A stretch of 39,734 nt of DNA, from NCBI RefSeq assembly GCF_014268615.1, contig NZ_JABWQV010000025.1:1-39734 (forward strand), read 5' to 3'. A program made the position numbers and the translations under genes. The stretch is from Pseudomonas tehranensis. GTDB lineage: Bacteria > Pseudomonadota > Gammaproteobacteria > Pseudomonadales > Pseudomonadaceae. Positions 1-8,345 of this stretch are shown one piece after another. The notes beneath the pieces are model-generated. The model made no database searches and was not told where the DNA came from. It was given only the letters and a program-made list of their open reading frames with translations. Each line of letters begins with the position of its first letter. Positions within the stretch are counted from its first letter, which is position 1.

Positions 1-22
1 CGAGCAAGCCCGCTCCCACAGG
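1..22. repeat. Right half of a REP/REPIN element cut by the window start
   Basis: The first 22 bases contain the arm GAGCAAGCCCGCTCCCACAG, the same arm found at the right end of the REPIN units at 39322-39407 and 39584-39673. The left arm would lie before base 1. It sits about 105 bp upstream of amn. Confidence 0.8.
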
Positions 23-126
23 GGATCTGCTGTGAATGATCGACCGCCCCCAATACGCCACTGTTCCCGTCGGACGACGATGCAGGCAAGATGAAGGCCT
101 GCAAGTCAGAACACAGGAAGCTGATC

Positions 127-1590
127 GTGACCGAAGCGTTTATTGTCGTTCAAACCGCCGAACAAGCCGTGGATCGTCTGGCGGCCCTGCACGAGCGTGC
201 GACCACTGCGCTGAACCAGGCGCTCAAGCGGTACCTCAAGGATCGCATCGAGCCGGATGCCGAACAGCGGGCATTGTTTCGCTATCCCGCCCTGCGCCTG
301 ACCTATCACTGCCACGGTGAAGTCCCGCAAACCACCCGCGCCTACGCCAAGGTCCAGTTGCCGGGCACCTACAGTGTCACCGTCACCCATCCGGCTGCGT
401 TCCGTAAATACCTGTTGGAGCAGTTGGTCCCGCTGATGCACGACTTTACCGTCACCGTGGAAGTGGGTGTCAGCGAGCAGAACATCCCGTATCCGTACGT
501 GGTGGAGCAGGGTGATGAACTGGCCGGCTCCGGCGTGACCGCCGCTGTGCTGGCGCGGGTGTTTCCCAGTACCGACCTGTCGGCCGCCACCGATGGCATT
601 GCCGATGGCCTCTACGACTGGGAAAACACCGACCCGCTGCCCTTGGCCCTGTTCGACGCCGCGCGTGTGGACTTTTCCCTGCGCCGGCTGGTGCATTACA
701 CCGGCAGTGACTGGCGCCATGTGCAGCCCTGGATCCTGCTGACCAACTATCACCGTTATGTTGACCAGTTCATCGTTCATGGCCTGGAACAACTGCGCAG
801 CGACCCGCGTTTTGTGCGCATGGTCCTGCCGGGCAACGTGATCATCGAAAAGGGCATGGACCACGGTGAAGCCTCGGCGATCGCCGCAGGCGTGGTCTGG
901 CACCGCTACCAGATGCCGGCCTATCACCTGCAGGCCAATGACGGCCATGGCGTGACCCTGGTGAACATCGGCGTCGGACCGTCCAACGCCAAGAACATCA
1001 CCGACCACCTGGCCGTGCTGCGACCTCACTGCTGGCTGATGATCGGTCACTGCGGTGGGCTGCGGCAGTCCCAGACCATCGGCGACTACGTGCTGGCCCA
1101 CGCTTACATGCGTCGCGATGGCATCCTCGACCGGGTCGTGCCGCCGAATATTCCGATCCCGGCCCTGGCTGAAGTGCAGATGGCTTTGCAACAAGCGGCC
1201 GCCAATGTCACCGGTGAAAAGGGCGACGAGCTGAAGAAGCGCCTGCGCACCGGCACTGTGCTGACCTACGACGACCGCAACTGGGAATTGCGCTGGGCCC
1301 AGGAGCGTCCGTTGATCAACCTGTCCCGCGCCGTGGCGGTGGACATGGAAAGCGGCACCATCGCCGCTCAGGGATACCGCTTGCGGGTGCCATACGGCAC
1401 ATTGCTTTGTGTCTCGGACAAACCGCTGCACAGTGAGATCAAATTGCCGGGTTCGGCCAACGCGTTCTACGAACGGGCGGTCAACCAGCACCTGAAGATC
1501 GGCATCGCAGCGCTGGACCTGTTGCGCACCGAACTCAACTCGTTGCACTCGCGCAAGTTGCGCAGTTTCGACGAGCCGCCGTTCCGCTGA
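127..1590 (+). CDS. amn: AMP nucleosidase
   Basis: Hydrolyses AMP to adenine and ribose 5-phosphate in the cytoplasm, which helps set the adenylate pool. The 487-residue product has the usual two-part layout: an N-terminal AMP-nucleosidase-specific domain (about residues 1-170) and a C-terminal nucleoside-phosphorylase-like domain. The latter shows the stretches VNIGVGPSNAKN, MIGHCGGL and AVDMESGTIAAQGYR, including the Asp-Met-Glu typical of this fold. I chose the GTG at 127 because an AGGA box at 115-118 sits at the right distance and the product then begins VTEAFIVV, as in other Pseudomonas Amn proteins. An in-frame ATG at 91 would add 12 residues but lacks a good ribosome site. Monocistronic in this view, followed by a hairpin at 1626-1664. 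Confidence 0.93.
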   Translation: MTEAFIVVQTAEQAVDRLAALHERATTALNQALKRYLKDRIEPDAEQRALFRYPALRLTYHCHGEVPQTTRAYAKVQLPGTYSVTVTHPAAFRKYLLEQLVPLMHDFTVTVEVGVSEQNIPYPYVVEQGDELAGSGVTAAVLARVFPSTDLSAATDGIADGLYDWENTDPLPLALFDAARVDFSLRRLVHYTGSDWRHVQPWILLTNYHRYVDQFIVHGLEQLRSDPRFVRMVLPGNVIIEKGMDHGEASAIAAGVVWHRYQMPAYHLQANDGHGVTLVNIGVGPSNAKNITDHLAVLRPHCWLMIGHCGGLRQSQTIGDYVLAHAYMRRDGILDRVVPPNIPIPALAEVQMALQQAAANVTGEKGDELKKRLRTGTVLTYDDRNWELRWAQERPLINLSRAVAVDMESGTIAAQGYRLRVPYGTLLCVSDKPLHSEIKLPGSANAFYERAVNQHLKIGIAALDLLRTELNSLHSRKLRSFDEPPFR

Positions 1591-1625
1591 TCGACTGATG
1601 TCCTGTTGATGGGGCAGTGGTTATT

Positions 1626-1664
1626 TAACGGTCGGGCCACTAGCATGGTCGGCCCAGACCGTTA
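1626..1664. terminator. Hairpin between amn and rluE-like gene
   Basis: The 13-base arm at 1626-1638 (TAACGGTCGGGCC) pairs with 1651-1664 apart from one bulged A. No U-tract follows, so it may be a weak terminator for amn or a structure in the leader of the next gene. It ends only 6 bases before the GTG at 1671. Confidence 0.5.
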
Positions 1665-1670
1665 GATGTT

Positions 1671-2324
1671 GTGTTTGCCATGCCCCGTCCGCCCCGTCCG
1701 CCCCGTCCCGCTTCCCGCCGTCCTGGCGCGAAACCTCCCGCATCCGCCCCGCGCCGTGTGGCCAAGGCCCCGCCGGCCGAGCCGCGACTGATCCTGTTCA
1801 ACAAACCTTTCGATGTGCTGACGCAGTTCAGTGACGATCAGGGGCGGGCGACGCTCAAGGACTTTATCGACGTGCCGGGCATTTATCCCGCCGGGCGGCT
1901 GGATCGCGACAGCGAAGGGTTGCTGCTACTTACCAACGACGGGCAACTGCAGGCCCGCATCGCCGACCCCCGGCACAAACTGGCCAAGACCTATTGGGTG
2001 CAAGTAGAAGGCGAGCCCAGTGCCGAGCAATTGCAGCGTCTGTGCGAGGGTGTGGAGTTGAACGACGGCATGACCTTGCCCGCACAAGCGCGGCAACTGG
2101 ACGAACCGCAACTATGGCCGCGCAACCCGCCGGTGCGCTTTCGTAAAAGCGTGCCGACCAGTTGGTTGGAACTGGTGATTCGCGAAGGGCGCAACCGTCA
2201 GGTACGGCGCATGACCGCCGCGGTGGGCTTGCCGACATTGCGCCTGGTGCGGGTCAGGATCGGCGACTGGACGCTCGAAGGGCTGGATCAGGGCCAGTGG
2301 AAAGAAGTACCGGCGCGTTTATAA
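1671..2324 (+). CDS. rluE: Pseudouridine synthase, RsuA/RluE-type
   Basis: Converts a specific uridine of rRNA into pseudouridine; RluE in E. coli modifies 23S rRNA U2457. The family is clear from GRLDRDSEG at residues 75-83 followed by LLLLTNDG, where Asp78 is the catalytic aspartate. KPFDVL near residue 45 and the late [11 protein letters not shown] motif are also typical of the RsuA branch. The N-terminus is a low-complexity Pro/Arg/Ala tail with no S4 domain visible, which favours RluE over RsuA, RluB or RluF. The start is GTG at 1671 or ATG at 1680 (three residues shorter); I cannot separate them. Its TAA stop overlaps the stop of the convergent gene at 2319. Confidence 0.85.
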   Translation: MFAMPRPPRPPRPASRRPGAKPPASAPRRVAKAPPAEPRLILFNKPFDVLTQFSDDQGRATLKDFIDVPGIYPAGRLDRDSEGLLLLTNDGQLQARIADPRHKLAKTYWVQVEGEPSAEQLQRLCEGVELNDGMTLPAQARQLDEPQLWPRNPPVRFRKSVPTSWLELVIREGRNRQVRRMTAAVGLPTLRLVRVRIGDWTLEGLDQGQWKEVPARL

Positions 2325-2528
2325 GGTGCCGGTCTCGATCAGGCCGATCACCACGCTCTTGATGACGAATGCCGCCACGCCCAGTCCCAGCACAAAAAAC
2401 AGGATGAATGAGCCGAAACGCCCGGCCTTGGACTTCTTCGCCAGATCCCAGACGATAAAACCCATGAAAATGATCAGGATGCTGACAAGGCCGGTCATCA
2501 TCCACTCTTCGAAAACCACAGGATCCAT
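2319..2528 (-). CDS. Small membrane protein, DUF2788-type
   Basis: A 69-residue protein with two hydrophobic helices, roughly residues 12-30 ([15 protein letters not shown]) and 38-62, joined by a short basic loop (KKSKAGR). The pattern and length match the DUF2788 family, common in Pseudomonas and of unknown function. Start at 2528 is supported by a GGAG about 8 bases upstream on the minus strand. It converges on the pseudouridine synthase gene: both stop codons lie in the same six bases, TTATAA at 2319-2324. Confidence 0.8.
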   Translation of the reverse strand: MDPVVFEEWMMTGLVSILIIFMGFIVWDLAKKSKAGRFGSFILFFVLGLGVAAFVIKSVVIGLIETGTL

Positions 2529-2601
2529 CGAAACACTCCGGCGTGGGCGAGGTTGAAAAGGCGGGGCGAGTATACGGCATGGGAAGAGGGCGAAGGATTG
2601 G

Positions 2602-2622
2602 GCTGCGACGGTGTGTCGCAGC
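2602..2622 (-). terminator. Terminator-like hairpin after the SulP gene
   Basis: A perfect 8-bp stem (GCTGCGAC at 2602-2609, GTCGCAGC at 2615-2622) with a 5-base loop, 15 bases beyond the sulP stop codon. No run of U follows. Confidence 0.5.
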
Positions 2623-2637
2623 TATTCGTCAGTCTTT

Positions 2638-4083
2638 TCAGTCGTGCTGGACGCCCGCCCGCTTGAGCATCTGTTTGCAGCGTTCGGACAAGTGAAACAC
2701 CCGCATATGCTTACCGGCCTTGCTATAGCGTTCACGCAGGGTCTTGAGCGCCGCGATGGCCGAATAGTCGACAAAGCTCAAGTGGCGGCAGTCCAGGGTC
2801 ACCAGGGCCGGATCGTTGGCCGGGTCGAACTGGTTGAGAAACGGCGTGGTCGAGGCGAAGAACAGGGTGCCGTGCAGGCGATAGAGCTTGCTGCCGTCCG
2901 CCTCCAGATGCGTGTCGGCGTACAGTTCCCGGGCCTGTTGCCAGGCAAAGTTGAGCGCCGCAATGATAATGCCGCACAGCACCGCGGTCGCCAGATCGGT
3001 GAACACCGTGATGGTCGTCACCGCGATGATCACCAACACGTCATTGACCGGCACTTTGTTGATCACCCGCAGCGAGGCCCAGGCAAAGGTCTGCTGGGCC
3101 ACCACGAACATCACGCCGACCAGCGCGGCCAACGGGATGCGTTCGATCAACGGCGACAGAAACAACACGAACAGCAGCACCATCACCCCGGCAATCACGC
3201 CGGATAACCGGCCGCGGCCGCCCGAACTCAGGTTGATCACGGTCTGGCCGATCATCGCGCAACCGCCCATGCCGCCGAACAGGCCAGAGGCCATGTTGGC
3301 CGCGCCCAACGCCACGCACTCGCGGTCCGGGTAGCCGCGGCTCTCGGTGATCTCGTCAGTCAGGTTCAGGGTCAGCAGGGTTTCCAGCAGGCCGACCATC
3401 GCCATCACCACCGCATAGGGTGCGATGATCCGCAACGTATCCAGGTTCCAGGGAATGTCCGGCCAGACAAAGGCCGGCAGGCCGCCGGCGATATGCGCCA
3501 TGTCACCCAGGGTGCGGGTCGGCAGGCCGAAGAAGTAGACCGCAAGACCCACCCCCAGGATCGCCACCAGGGCCGGCGGAACACTGCGGGTCAGGCGCGG
3601 CAACAGGTAGACGATGGCCATGGTCAGCGCCACCAGGCCGATCATCAGGTACAACGGGCCGCCGCTGAGCCAGCTCTCGCCACTCTTGAAGTGTTCCAGT
3701 TGCGCCAGCGCGATGATGATCGCCAGACCGTTGACGAAACCGAGCATCACCGGGTGCGGCACCATGCGCACCAGTTTGCCCAGCCGTAACAGCCCGAACG
3801 CCATCATGATCAACCCGCCCAGCAGCACAGTGGCCAGCAGGTATTGCACGCCGTGTTGCACCACCAGCGCGACAATCACCACGGCCATCGATCCCGCCGC
3901 GCCAGAGACCATGCCGGGCCGCCCGCCAAACAGCGCGGTCAGCGTGCAAATGATGAACGCGCCATACAACCCCATCAACGGGTTGAGATGGGCCACCAGG
4001 GCGAACGCGATGCATTCGGGCAGCAAGGCAAAAGAAGTGGTGAGGCCGGCGAGGGCGTCGGCGCGAAGACGTGCTGGTTTCAT
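2638..4083 (-). CDS. SulP-family anion transporter with STAS domain
   Basis: Inner-membrane anion permease of the SulP/SLC26 family, which carries sulfate, bicarbonate or dicarboxylates. The exact substrate cannot be read from sequence. The 481-residue protein has about 10-12 hydrophobic segments over residues 8-390, opening with the family's LPECIAFALVA stretch, and a C-terminal STAS domain (about 410-475, including VTLDCRHLSFVDYSAI). I start at ATG 4083 because AGGA lies just upstream and the product begins MKPARLRADALAGLTTS. The 78 further codons available upstream run through the repeat-bearing intergenic region and are unlikely to be coding. It stands alone, without an adjacent carbonic anhydrase or sulfur gene. 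Confidence 0.88.
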   Translation of the reverse strand: MKPARLRADALAGLTTSFALLPECIAFALVAHLNPLMGLYGAFIICTLTALFGGRPGMVSGAAGSMAVVIVALVVQHGVQYLLATVLLGGLIMMAFGLLRLGKLVRMVPHPVMLGFVNGLAIIIALAQLEHFKSGESWLSGGPLYLMIGLVALTMAIVYLLPRLTRSVPPALVAILGVGLAVYFFGLPTRTLGDMAHIAGGLPAFVWPDIPWNLDTLRIIAPYAVVMAMVGLLETLLTLNLTDEITESRGYPDRECVALGAANMASGLFGGMGGCAMIGQTVINLSSGGRGRLSGVIAGVMVLLFVLFLSPLIERIPLAALVGVMFVVAQQTFAWASLRVINKVPVNDVLVIIAVTTITVFTDLATAVLCGIIIAALNFAWQQARELYADTHLEADGSKLYRLHGTLFFASTTPFLNQFDPANDPALVTLDCRHLSFVDYSAIAALKTLRERYSKAGKHMRVFHLSERCKQMLKRAGVQHD

Positions 4084-4185
4084 GATTTTCCTGACTGCGC
4101 AGCGCTTGAATATCGGCTGCCGTGGGCTTGGTGCAAAAAACAAGGTGGGGATGGTACGGAATTGAGCCCGATGCGGCCAGCCGTC

Positions 4186-4315
4186 TGTGGTGAGGGGATT
4201 TATCCCCGTAGGGCTGCACCGTAGTCCTAAGGCATTAGGCCCAATCTTGCTGGCACACCGAGTTGCCTGGTTTGGGGCTGCTGCGCAGCCCAACGGGGAT
4301 AAATCCCCTCGCCAC
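4186..4315. repeat. Inverted repeat pair in 414-bp intergenic region
   Basis: Between the SulP gene and the GntP gene, the block TGTGGTGAGGGGATTTATCC (from 4186, continuing CCG) recurs in inverted orientation, with one mismatch, at 4293-4315. Each copy is itself flanked by GGGCTGC/GCAGCCC-type bases. This resembles a palindromic extragenic repeat doublet of a family different from the GTGGGAGCG type at the window end. The rest of 4084-4380 shows no convincing gene. Confidence 0.65.
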
Positions 4316-4404
4316 AAGAGAATGGTTGTGCATGAAAGTCCAGCGCGGGATTTTCATAGCGGCTGCATCGCGATGTCCGTCAGCGACATTTCTTGTCTGT
4401 GTAC

Positions 4405-4438
4405 GAAAATTACTTTCAGCGCGTTTGAAGATTACTCC
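4405..4438. promoter_or_regulatory. Candidate operator repeats upstream of gntP-like gene
   Basis: GAAAATTACTTTC (4405-4417) is an inverted repeat GAAA-N5-TTTC. A near copy, GAAGATTACTCC, begins at 4427, exactly 22 bp (two helical turns) downstream. A third partial inverted repeat, GACATTTCTTGTC, is at 4385-4397. GAAA-N-TTTC symmetry is often seen in operators of RpiR/MurR regulators, and such a regulator is encoded in this operon. The link is inference. Confidence 0.4.
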
Positions 4439-4497
4439 TCGAAATGATTTATGAGTTTCACAAACACAACGTCGTGACCCCATTCGAGGAGTAGCGC

Positions 4498-5847
4498 ATG
4501 GCCCCTGCATTCGGTTATTGGCTGTTGGTCTACGCGGCCATCGCCATCATTGCACTGATCGTCTTGATCGCCCGATACCGGCTTAATCCATTCATTGTCA
4601 TTACCCTGGTGTCCATTGGCCTGGCGCTGCTGGCCGGGATGCCGCCGTCCAGTGTGGTTGGGGCGTACGAGGCGGGCGTGGGCAAGACCCTGGGGCACAT
4701 CGCGCTGGTGGTGGCCTTGGGCACAATGCTCGGCAAGATGATGGCCGAGTCCGGCGGGGCCGAGCGCATGGCGCAGACGCTGATCGAGCGCTTCGGCGAG
4801 CGCAACGCCCATTGGGCCATGGTGTGCATTGCCTTCCTGGTGGGGTTGCCGTTGTTTTTCGAAGTCGGTTTCGTGCTACTGGTGCCCATCGCGTTCACCA
4901 TTGCCCGGCGCGTGGGCGTGTCGATCCTGATGGTGGGGTTGCCGATGGTCGCCGGGCTCTCGGTGGTGCATGCCCTGGTGCCGCCGCACCCGGCGGCCAT
5001 GCTGGCGGTGCAGGCGTTCCAGGCCTCGGTGGGGCAGACCTTGCTGTACGCGATTCTGATCGGTATCCCTACCGCGATCATCGCCGGGCCCGTGTACGCC
5101 AAGTTCATCGTGCCGCGCATCCAACTGCCGGACGATAACCCGCTGGAGCGACAATTCCTCGACCGCGAGCCCCGGGCCAATCTGCCGGGTTTCGGGATAA
5201 CCCTGGGGACCATCCTGCTGCCGGTGATGCTGATGTTGATCGGCGGTTGGGCCAACCTGATCTCCGAGCCGGGCAGCGGCTTCAATCAGTTCCTGCTGTT
5301 CATCGGCAACTCGGTGGTTGCCTTGCTGCTGGCGACCCTTCTCAGCTTCTGGACGCTGGGCCTGGCCCAGGGTTTCAACCGTGAATCGATCCTCAGGTTC
5401 ACCAACGAATGCCTGGCGCCGACGGCCAGCATTACGTTGCTGGTGGGCGCTGGCGGTGGTTTGAACCGGATTCTGGTGGACGCCGGGGTGACTCAACAAA
5501 TCGTCGGCCTGGCCGAGGAATTTCAACTATCGCCATTGGTCATGGGCTGGCTGTTCGCCGCCCTGATGCGTGTCGCCACCGGCTCGGCCACGGTGGCGAT
5601 GACCACGGCGTCGGGCATCGTCGCGCCTGTGGCGATCGGTCTGGGCTATCCCCATCCCGAGCTGTTGGTACTGGCCACCGGAGCCGGCTCGGTGATTTTT
5701 TCCCACGTCAACGACGGCGGCTTCTGGCTGATCAAGGAATACTTCAATATGACCGTCACTCAAACTTTCAAGACCTGGACCGTACTCGAAACGCTGATCT
5801 CCCTGGTTGCGTTCGGCCTGACTCTAGGACTTGCGCGCTTGCTTTAA
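4498..5847 (+). CDS. GntP-family proton symporter
   Basis: A 449-residue inner-membrane permease with about 12 hydrophobic segments. Family features include GKTLGHIALVVALGTMLGKM near residue 60, FFEVGFVLLVPI near 120, VPPHPA near 160 and the late VIFSHVNDGGFW. GntP members carry gluconate and related sugar acids or hydroxy acids, and some import D-serine. The downstream neighbours are an SIS-domain regulator and a D-aminoacylase, so an N-acyl-D-amino acid or D-amino acid is a reasonable substrate guess here, not a demonstrated one. ATG 4498 has a strong GAGGAG box at 4486-4491. First gene of a three-gene unit, with 27 bp to the next gene. Confidence 0.87.
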   Translation: MAPAFGYWLLVYAAIAIIALIVLIARYRLNPFIVITLVSIGLALLAGMPPSSVVGAYEAGVGKTLGHIALVVALGTMLGKMMAESGGAERMAQTLIERFGERNAHWAMVCIAFLVGLPLFFEVGFVLLVPIAFTIARRVGVSILMVGLPMVAGLSVVHALVPPHPAAMLAVQAFQASVGQTLLYAILIGIPTAIIAGPVYAKFIVPRIQLPDDNPLERQFLDREPRANLPGFGITLGTILLPVMLMLIGGWANLISEPGSGFNQFLLFIGNSVVALLLATLLSFWTLGLAQGFNRESILRFTNECLAPTASITLLVGAGGGLNRILVDAGVTQQIVGLAEEFQLSPLVMGWLFAALMRVATGSATVAMTTASGIVAPVAIGLGYPHPELLVLATGAGSVIFSHVNDGGFWLIKEYFNMTVTQTFKTWTVLETLISLVAFGLTLGLARLL

Positions 5848-5874
5848 TCGCAGCGCTCCCACACAGGTGCCGTC

Positions 5875-6735
5875 ATGGACATCCTTTACCAGATTCGCTC
5901 CCGTCAGGATTCCTTCAGCGCCGGCGAAGGAAGAATCGCCCGGCTGATGCTCGACGACGTAGGATTCGCCGCCTCGGCCAGTCTGGATGAACTGGCCCAG
6001 CGCGCCGAAGTGAGCAGCGCCACGCTGTCACGGTTTGCCCGTACCGTTGGCTGTCGCGACCTGCGGGACTTGCGCCTGCAACTGGCCCAGGCCAGTGGCG
6101 TCGGCAGCCGGTTTCTCGACCCCGCCGGCGCGCCCGAGCAATCGGCGTTTTATGGGCAGATCGTCGGCGATATCGAGACGACCCTGCGTCAACACCTGTC
6201 GGCATTCGAAGAGTCTCGGTTCGGCGACGCCGTGCGGATGCTCGGCAAGGCGCGGATGATTCATGCGTTCGGGCTCGGCGGTTGGTCGGCGTTGTGCGGT
6301 GAGGAGTTGCAGGTCCGGCTGGTGCGTTTCGGCTACTCGATTGCCGCCTGCCGGGATCCGGTGATGATGCGCATCACCGCCACCTCATTGAGCCAGGAGC
6401 ATTTGGTCATCGCCTGTTCACTCACCGGCATCACCCCGGAACTGCTCGGCGCGGTTGAACTGGCGCGCAGTTACGGTGCGGCAATCCTGGCCATCACCCG
6501 CACCGACTCGCCGTTGGCCCGACTGGCCGATGTGGTGTTGCCCCTGCAAGGCGCCGAGACCTCGTTCATTTATAAGCCCACGGCGGCGCGCTACGGCATG
6601 CTGCTGGCCATCGATGTACTCGCCACCGAGTTGGCGCTGGCCCACCCTGAAGACAATCAAGAACGCCTGCGGCGAGTCAAACTCGCCCTGGATGATTACC
6701 GCGGCGGCGACGATCACTTGCCGCTGGGAGACTGA
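5875..6735 (+). CDS. RpiR/MurR-family transcriptional regulator (HTH + SIS)
   Basis: A 286-residue regulator with an N-terminal RpiR-type helix-turn-helix (about residues 35-80, LDELAQRAEVSSATLSRFAR) and a C-terminal SIS sugar-isomerase-like effector domain (about 115-250, including FGLGGWSALCGEEL). Proteins of this type sense phosphosugars or related metabolites and usually control adjacent genes. It lies between the GntP permease (27 bp upstream) and the deacylase (1 bp downstream), so it is the likely local regulator of D-aminoacyl substrate use. It may act on the repeats near 4405-4438. Whether it represses or activates is not visible. Confidence 0.88.
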   Translation: MDILYQIRSRQDSFSAGEGRIARLMLDDVGFAASASLDELAQRAEVSSATLSRFARTVGCRDLRDLRLQLAQASGVGSRFLDPAGAPEQSAFYGQIVGDIETTLRQHLSAFEESRFGDAVRMLGKARMIHAFGLGGWSALCGEELQVRLVRFGYSIAACRDPVMMRITATSLSQEHLVIACSLTGITPELLGAVELARSYGAAILAITRTDSPLARLADVVLPLQGAETSFIYKPTAARYGMLLAIDVLATELALAHPEDNQERLRRVKLALDDYRGGDDHLPLGD

Positions 6736-6736
6736 G

Positions 6737-8209
6737 ATGCTGTACGACACGCTTATCCGCAACGCACTGGTCATCGATGGCAGCAACACCCCCGGTTACA
6801 GCGCCGACGTGGCGATCCGCGCCGGCCGCATCGAGCGCATCGGCGACTTGAGCGATGCCCGGGCGCTTGAAGAAATTGACGCCGCCGGCCGCGTGCTGGC
6901 GCCAGGGTTCATCGATGTGCACACCCACGACGACACCGTGGTGATTCGCCAACCGCAGATGCTGCCCAAGCTCAGCCAGGGCGTGACCACGGTGATCGTC
7001 GGCAATTGCGGCATCAGCGCTTCGCCGGTGAGCCTGCGAGGCGAGCCGCCGGACCCGATGAACTTGCTCGGCACGGCCCAAGCGTTCACCTATCCGCGTT
7101 TCGATGATTATCGTTCGGCGGTGGAGGCGGCCACGCCGGCGGTGAACGTGGCGGCGCTGGTGGGGCACACGGCACTGCGCAGCAACCACATGGACGATTT
7201 GTTGCGCACAGCCAGCGTGGGAGAAATCGCCGCCATGCGTCAGCAACTGCGCGAAAGCCTGGAGGCCGGCGCACTGGGGTTGTCCACCGGCCTGGCCTAC
7301 GCCAACGCCTTTTCGGCCTCCACCGACGAGGTGATGCAACTGACCCAAGAGCTGAGCGCATTCGGTGCGGTCTACACCACCCACCTGCGCAGCGAATTCG
7401 AACCGGTGCTCGAGGCCATGGACGAAGCCTTCCAGATCGGCCGTCACGCCCGGAGCCCGGTGATTATTTCCCACCTCAAATGTGCGGGGGCCGGTAATTG
7501 GGGGCGCAGTCCGCAGGTGCTCGCGGCGTTGGAGAACGCGGCGAAAACCCATCCGGTCGGTTGTGACTGCTATCCCTATGCGGCCAGCTCCTCGACCCTG
7601 GACCTCAAGCAGGTGACCGATGCCCATCGCATCACCATCACCTGGTCGACGCCTCATCCGCACATGGGCGGGCGCGACCTGGCTGACATCGCCGTCGAAT
7701 GGGACGTATCACTGCTGGATGCAGCGCGCCGCCTGCAACCGGCCGGCGCGGTGTACTACGGCATGGACGAAGGCGATGTACGACGAATCCTCGCCCACCC
7801 GTTGTCCATGGTCGGCTCCGACGGTTTGCCGGAGGATCCCTTCCCGCATCCACGCCTGTGGGGTGCTTTCCCGCGGGTACTGGGGCATTTCAGTCGTGAC
7901 GTGGGGCTTTTTCCGTTGCACACCGCCGTGCACAAAATGACTGGTCTGTCGGCGGCGCGCTTCGGCCTGAAGGACCGTGGTGAAGTTCGTGAAGGGTATT
8001 GGGCGGATCTGGTGTTGTTCAATCCTCATACCATCAGGGACGTCGCCGATTTCAACGAACCACAACGGGCCGCCGAAGGCATCGATGGGGTCTGGGTCAA
8101 TGGCGTCTTGAGCTACAGCGAGGGCCGGGCGAACGGGCGCAGGCAAGGACGGTTTCTGGCACGAGAAGGGGATTTGCGCCTTGGATTCAGTTCGTCACGC
8201 GAGGCTTGA
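6737..8209 (+). CDS. N-acyl-D-amino-acid deacylase (D-aminoacylase)
   Basis: Zinc amidohydrolase that removes the acyl group from N-acyl-D-amino acids to give the free D-amino acid and a carboxylate. The 490-residue product has VHTHDD at 61-66 (metal ligands His62, His64), the bridging cysteine in NCGIS (Cys91), THLRSE (His216), SHLKC (His246) and GSDGL (Asp362). Their spacing matches the well-studied Alcaligenes D-aminoacylase ligands with an offset of 4-5. The start at 6737 is set by coupling: only one base separates it from the upstream stop, and a longer in-frame extension would run through the regulator gene. It should act in the cytoplasm on material imported by the GntP permease. Confidence 0.92.
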   Translation: MLYDTLIRNALVIDGSNTPGYSADVAIRAGRIERIGDLSDARALEEIDAAGRVLAPGFIDVHTHDDTVVIRQPQMLPKLSQGVTTVIVGNCGISASPVSLRGEPPDPMNLLGTAQAFTYPRFDDYRSAVEAATPAVNVAALVGHTALRSNHMDDLLRTASVGEIAAMRQQLRESLEAGALGLSTGLAYANAFSASTDEVMQLTQELSAFGAVYTTHLRSEFEPVLEAMDEAFQIGRHARSPVIISHLKCAGAGNWGRSPQVLAALENAAKTHPVGCDCYPYAASSSTLDLKQVTDAHRITITWSTPHPHMGGRDLADIAVEWDVSLLDAARRLQPAGAVYYGMDEGDVRRILAHPLSMVGSDGLPEDPFPHPRLWGAFPRVLGHFSRDVGLFPLHTAVHKMTGLSAARFGLKDRGEVREGYWADLVLFNPHTIRDVADFNEPQRAAEGIDGVWVNGVLSYSEGRANGRRQGRFLAREGDLRLGFSSSREA

Positions 8210-8345
8210 GAGGGTGCAAACCAATTGCAGTTATCCGTGATCGTCTTCTCAGTGGTGGCATTGCGACATTAAAGAAGCCGCCGCCAAAGCCGAAGCAATG
8301 GGTTCAACCCATCTAAACTGGGTCTTTTCAGCCAGGGAGTTACCC

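Noticed and set aside
106..1548. 480-codon open frame on the minus strand opposite amn
   Set aside because: It is the antisense shadow of a GC-rich gene; its product is rich in His, Gln, Gly and Val with no recognisable domain, while the plus strand encodes a clear AMP nucleosidase.
8299..8313. Palindrome ATGGGTTCAACCCAT
   Set aside because: Stem of 7 with a single central base cannot form a hairpin loop, and it lies within a possible coding remnant; no operator partner found.
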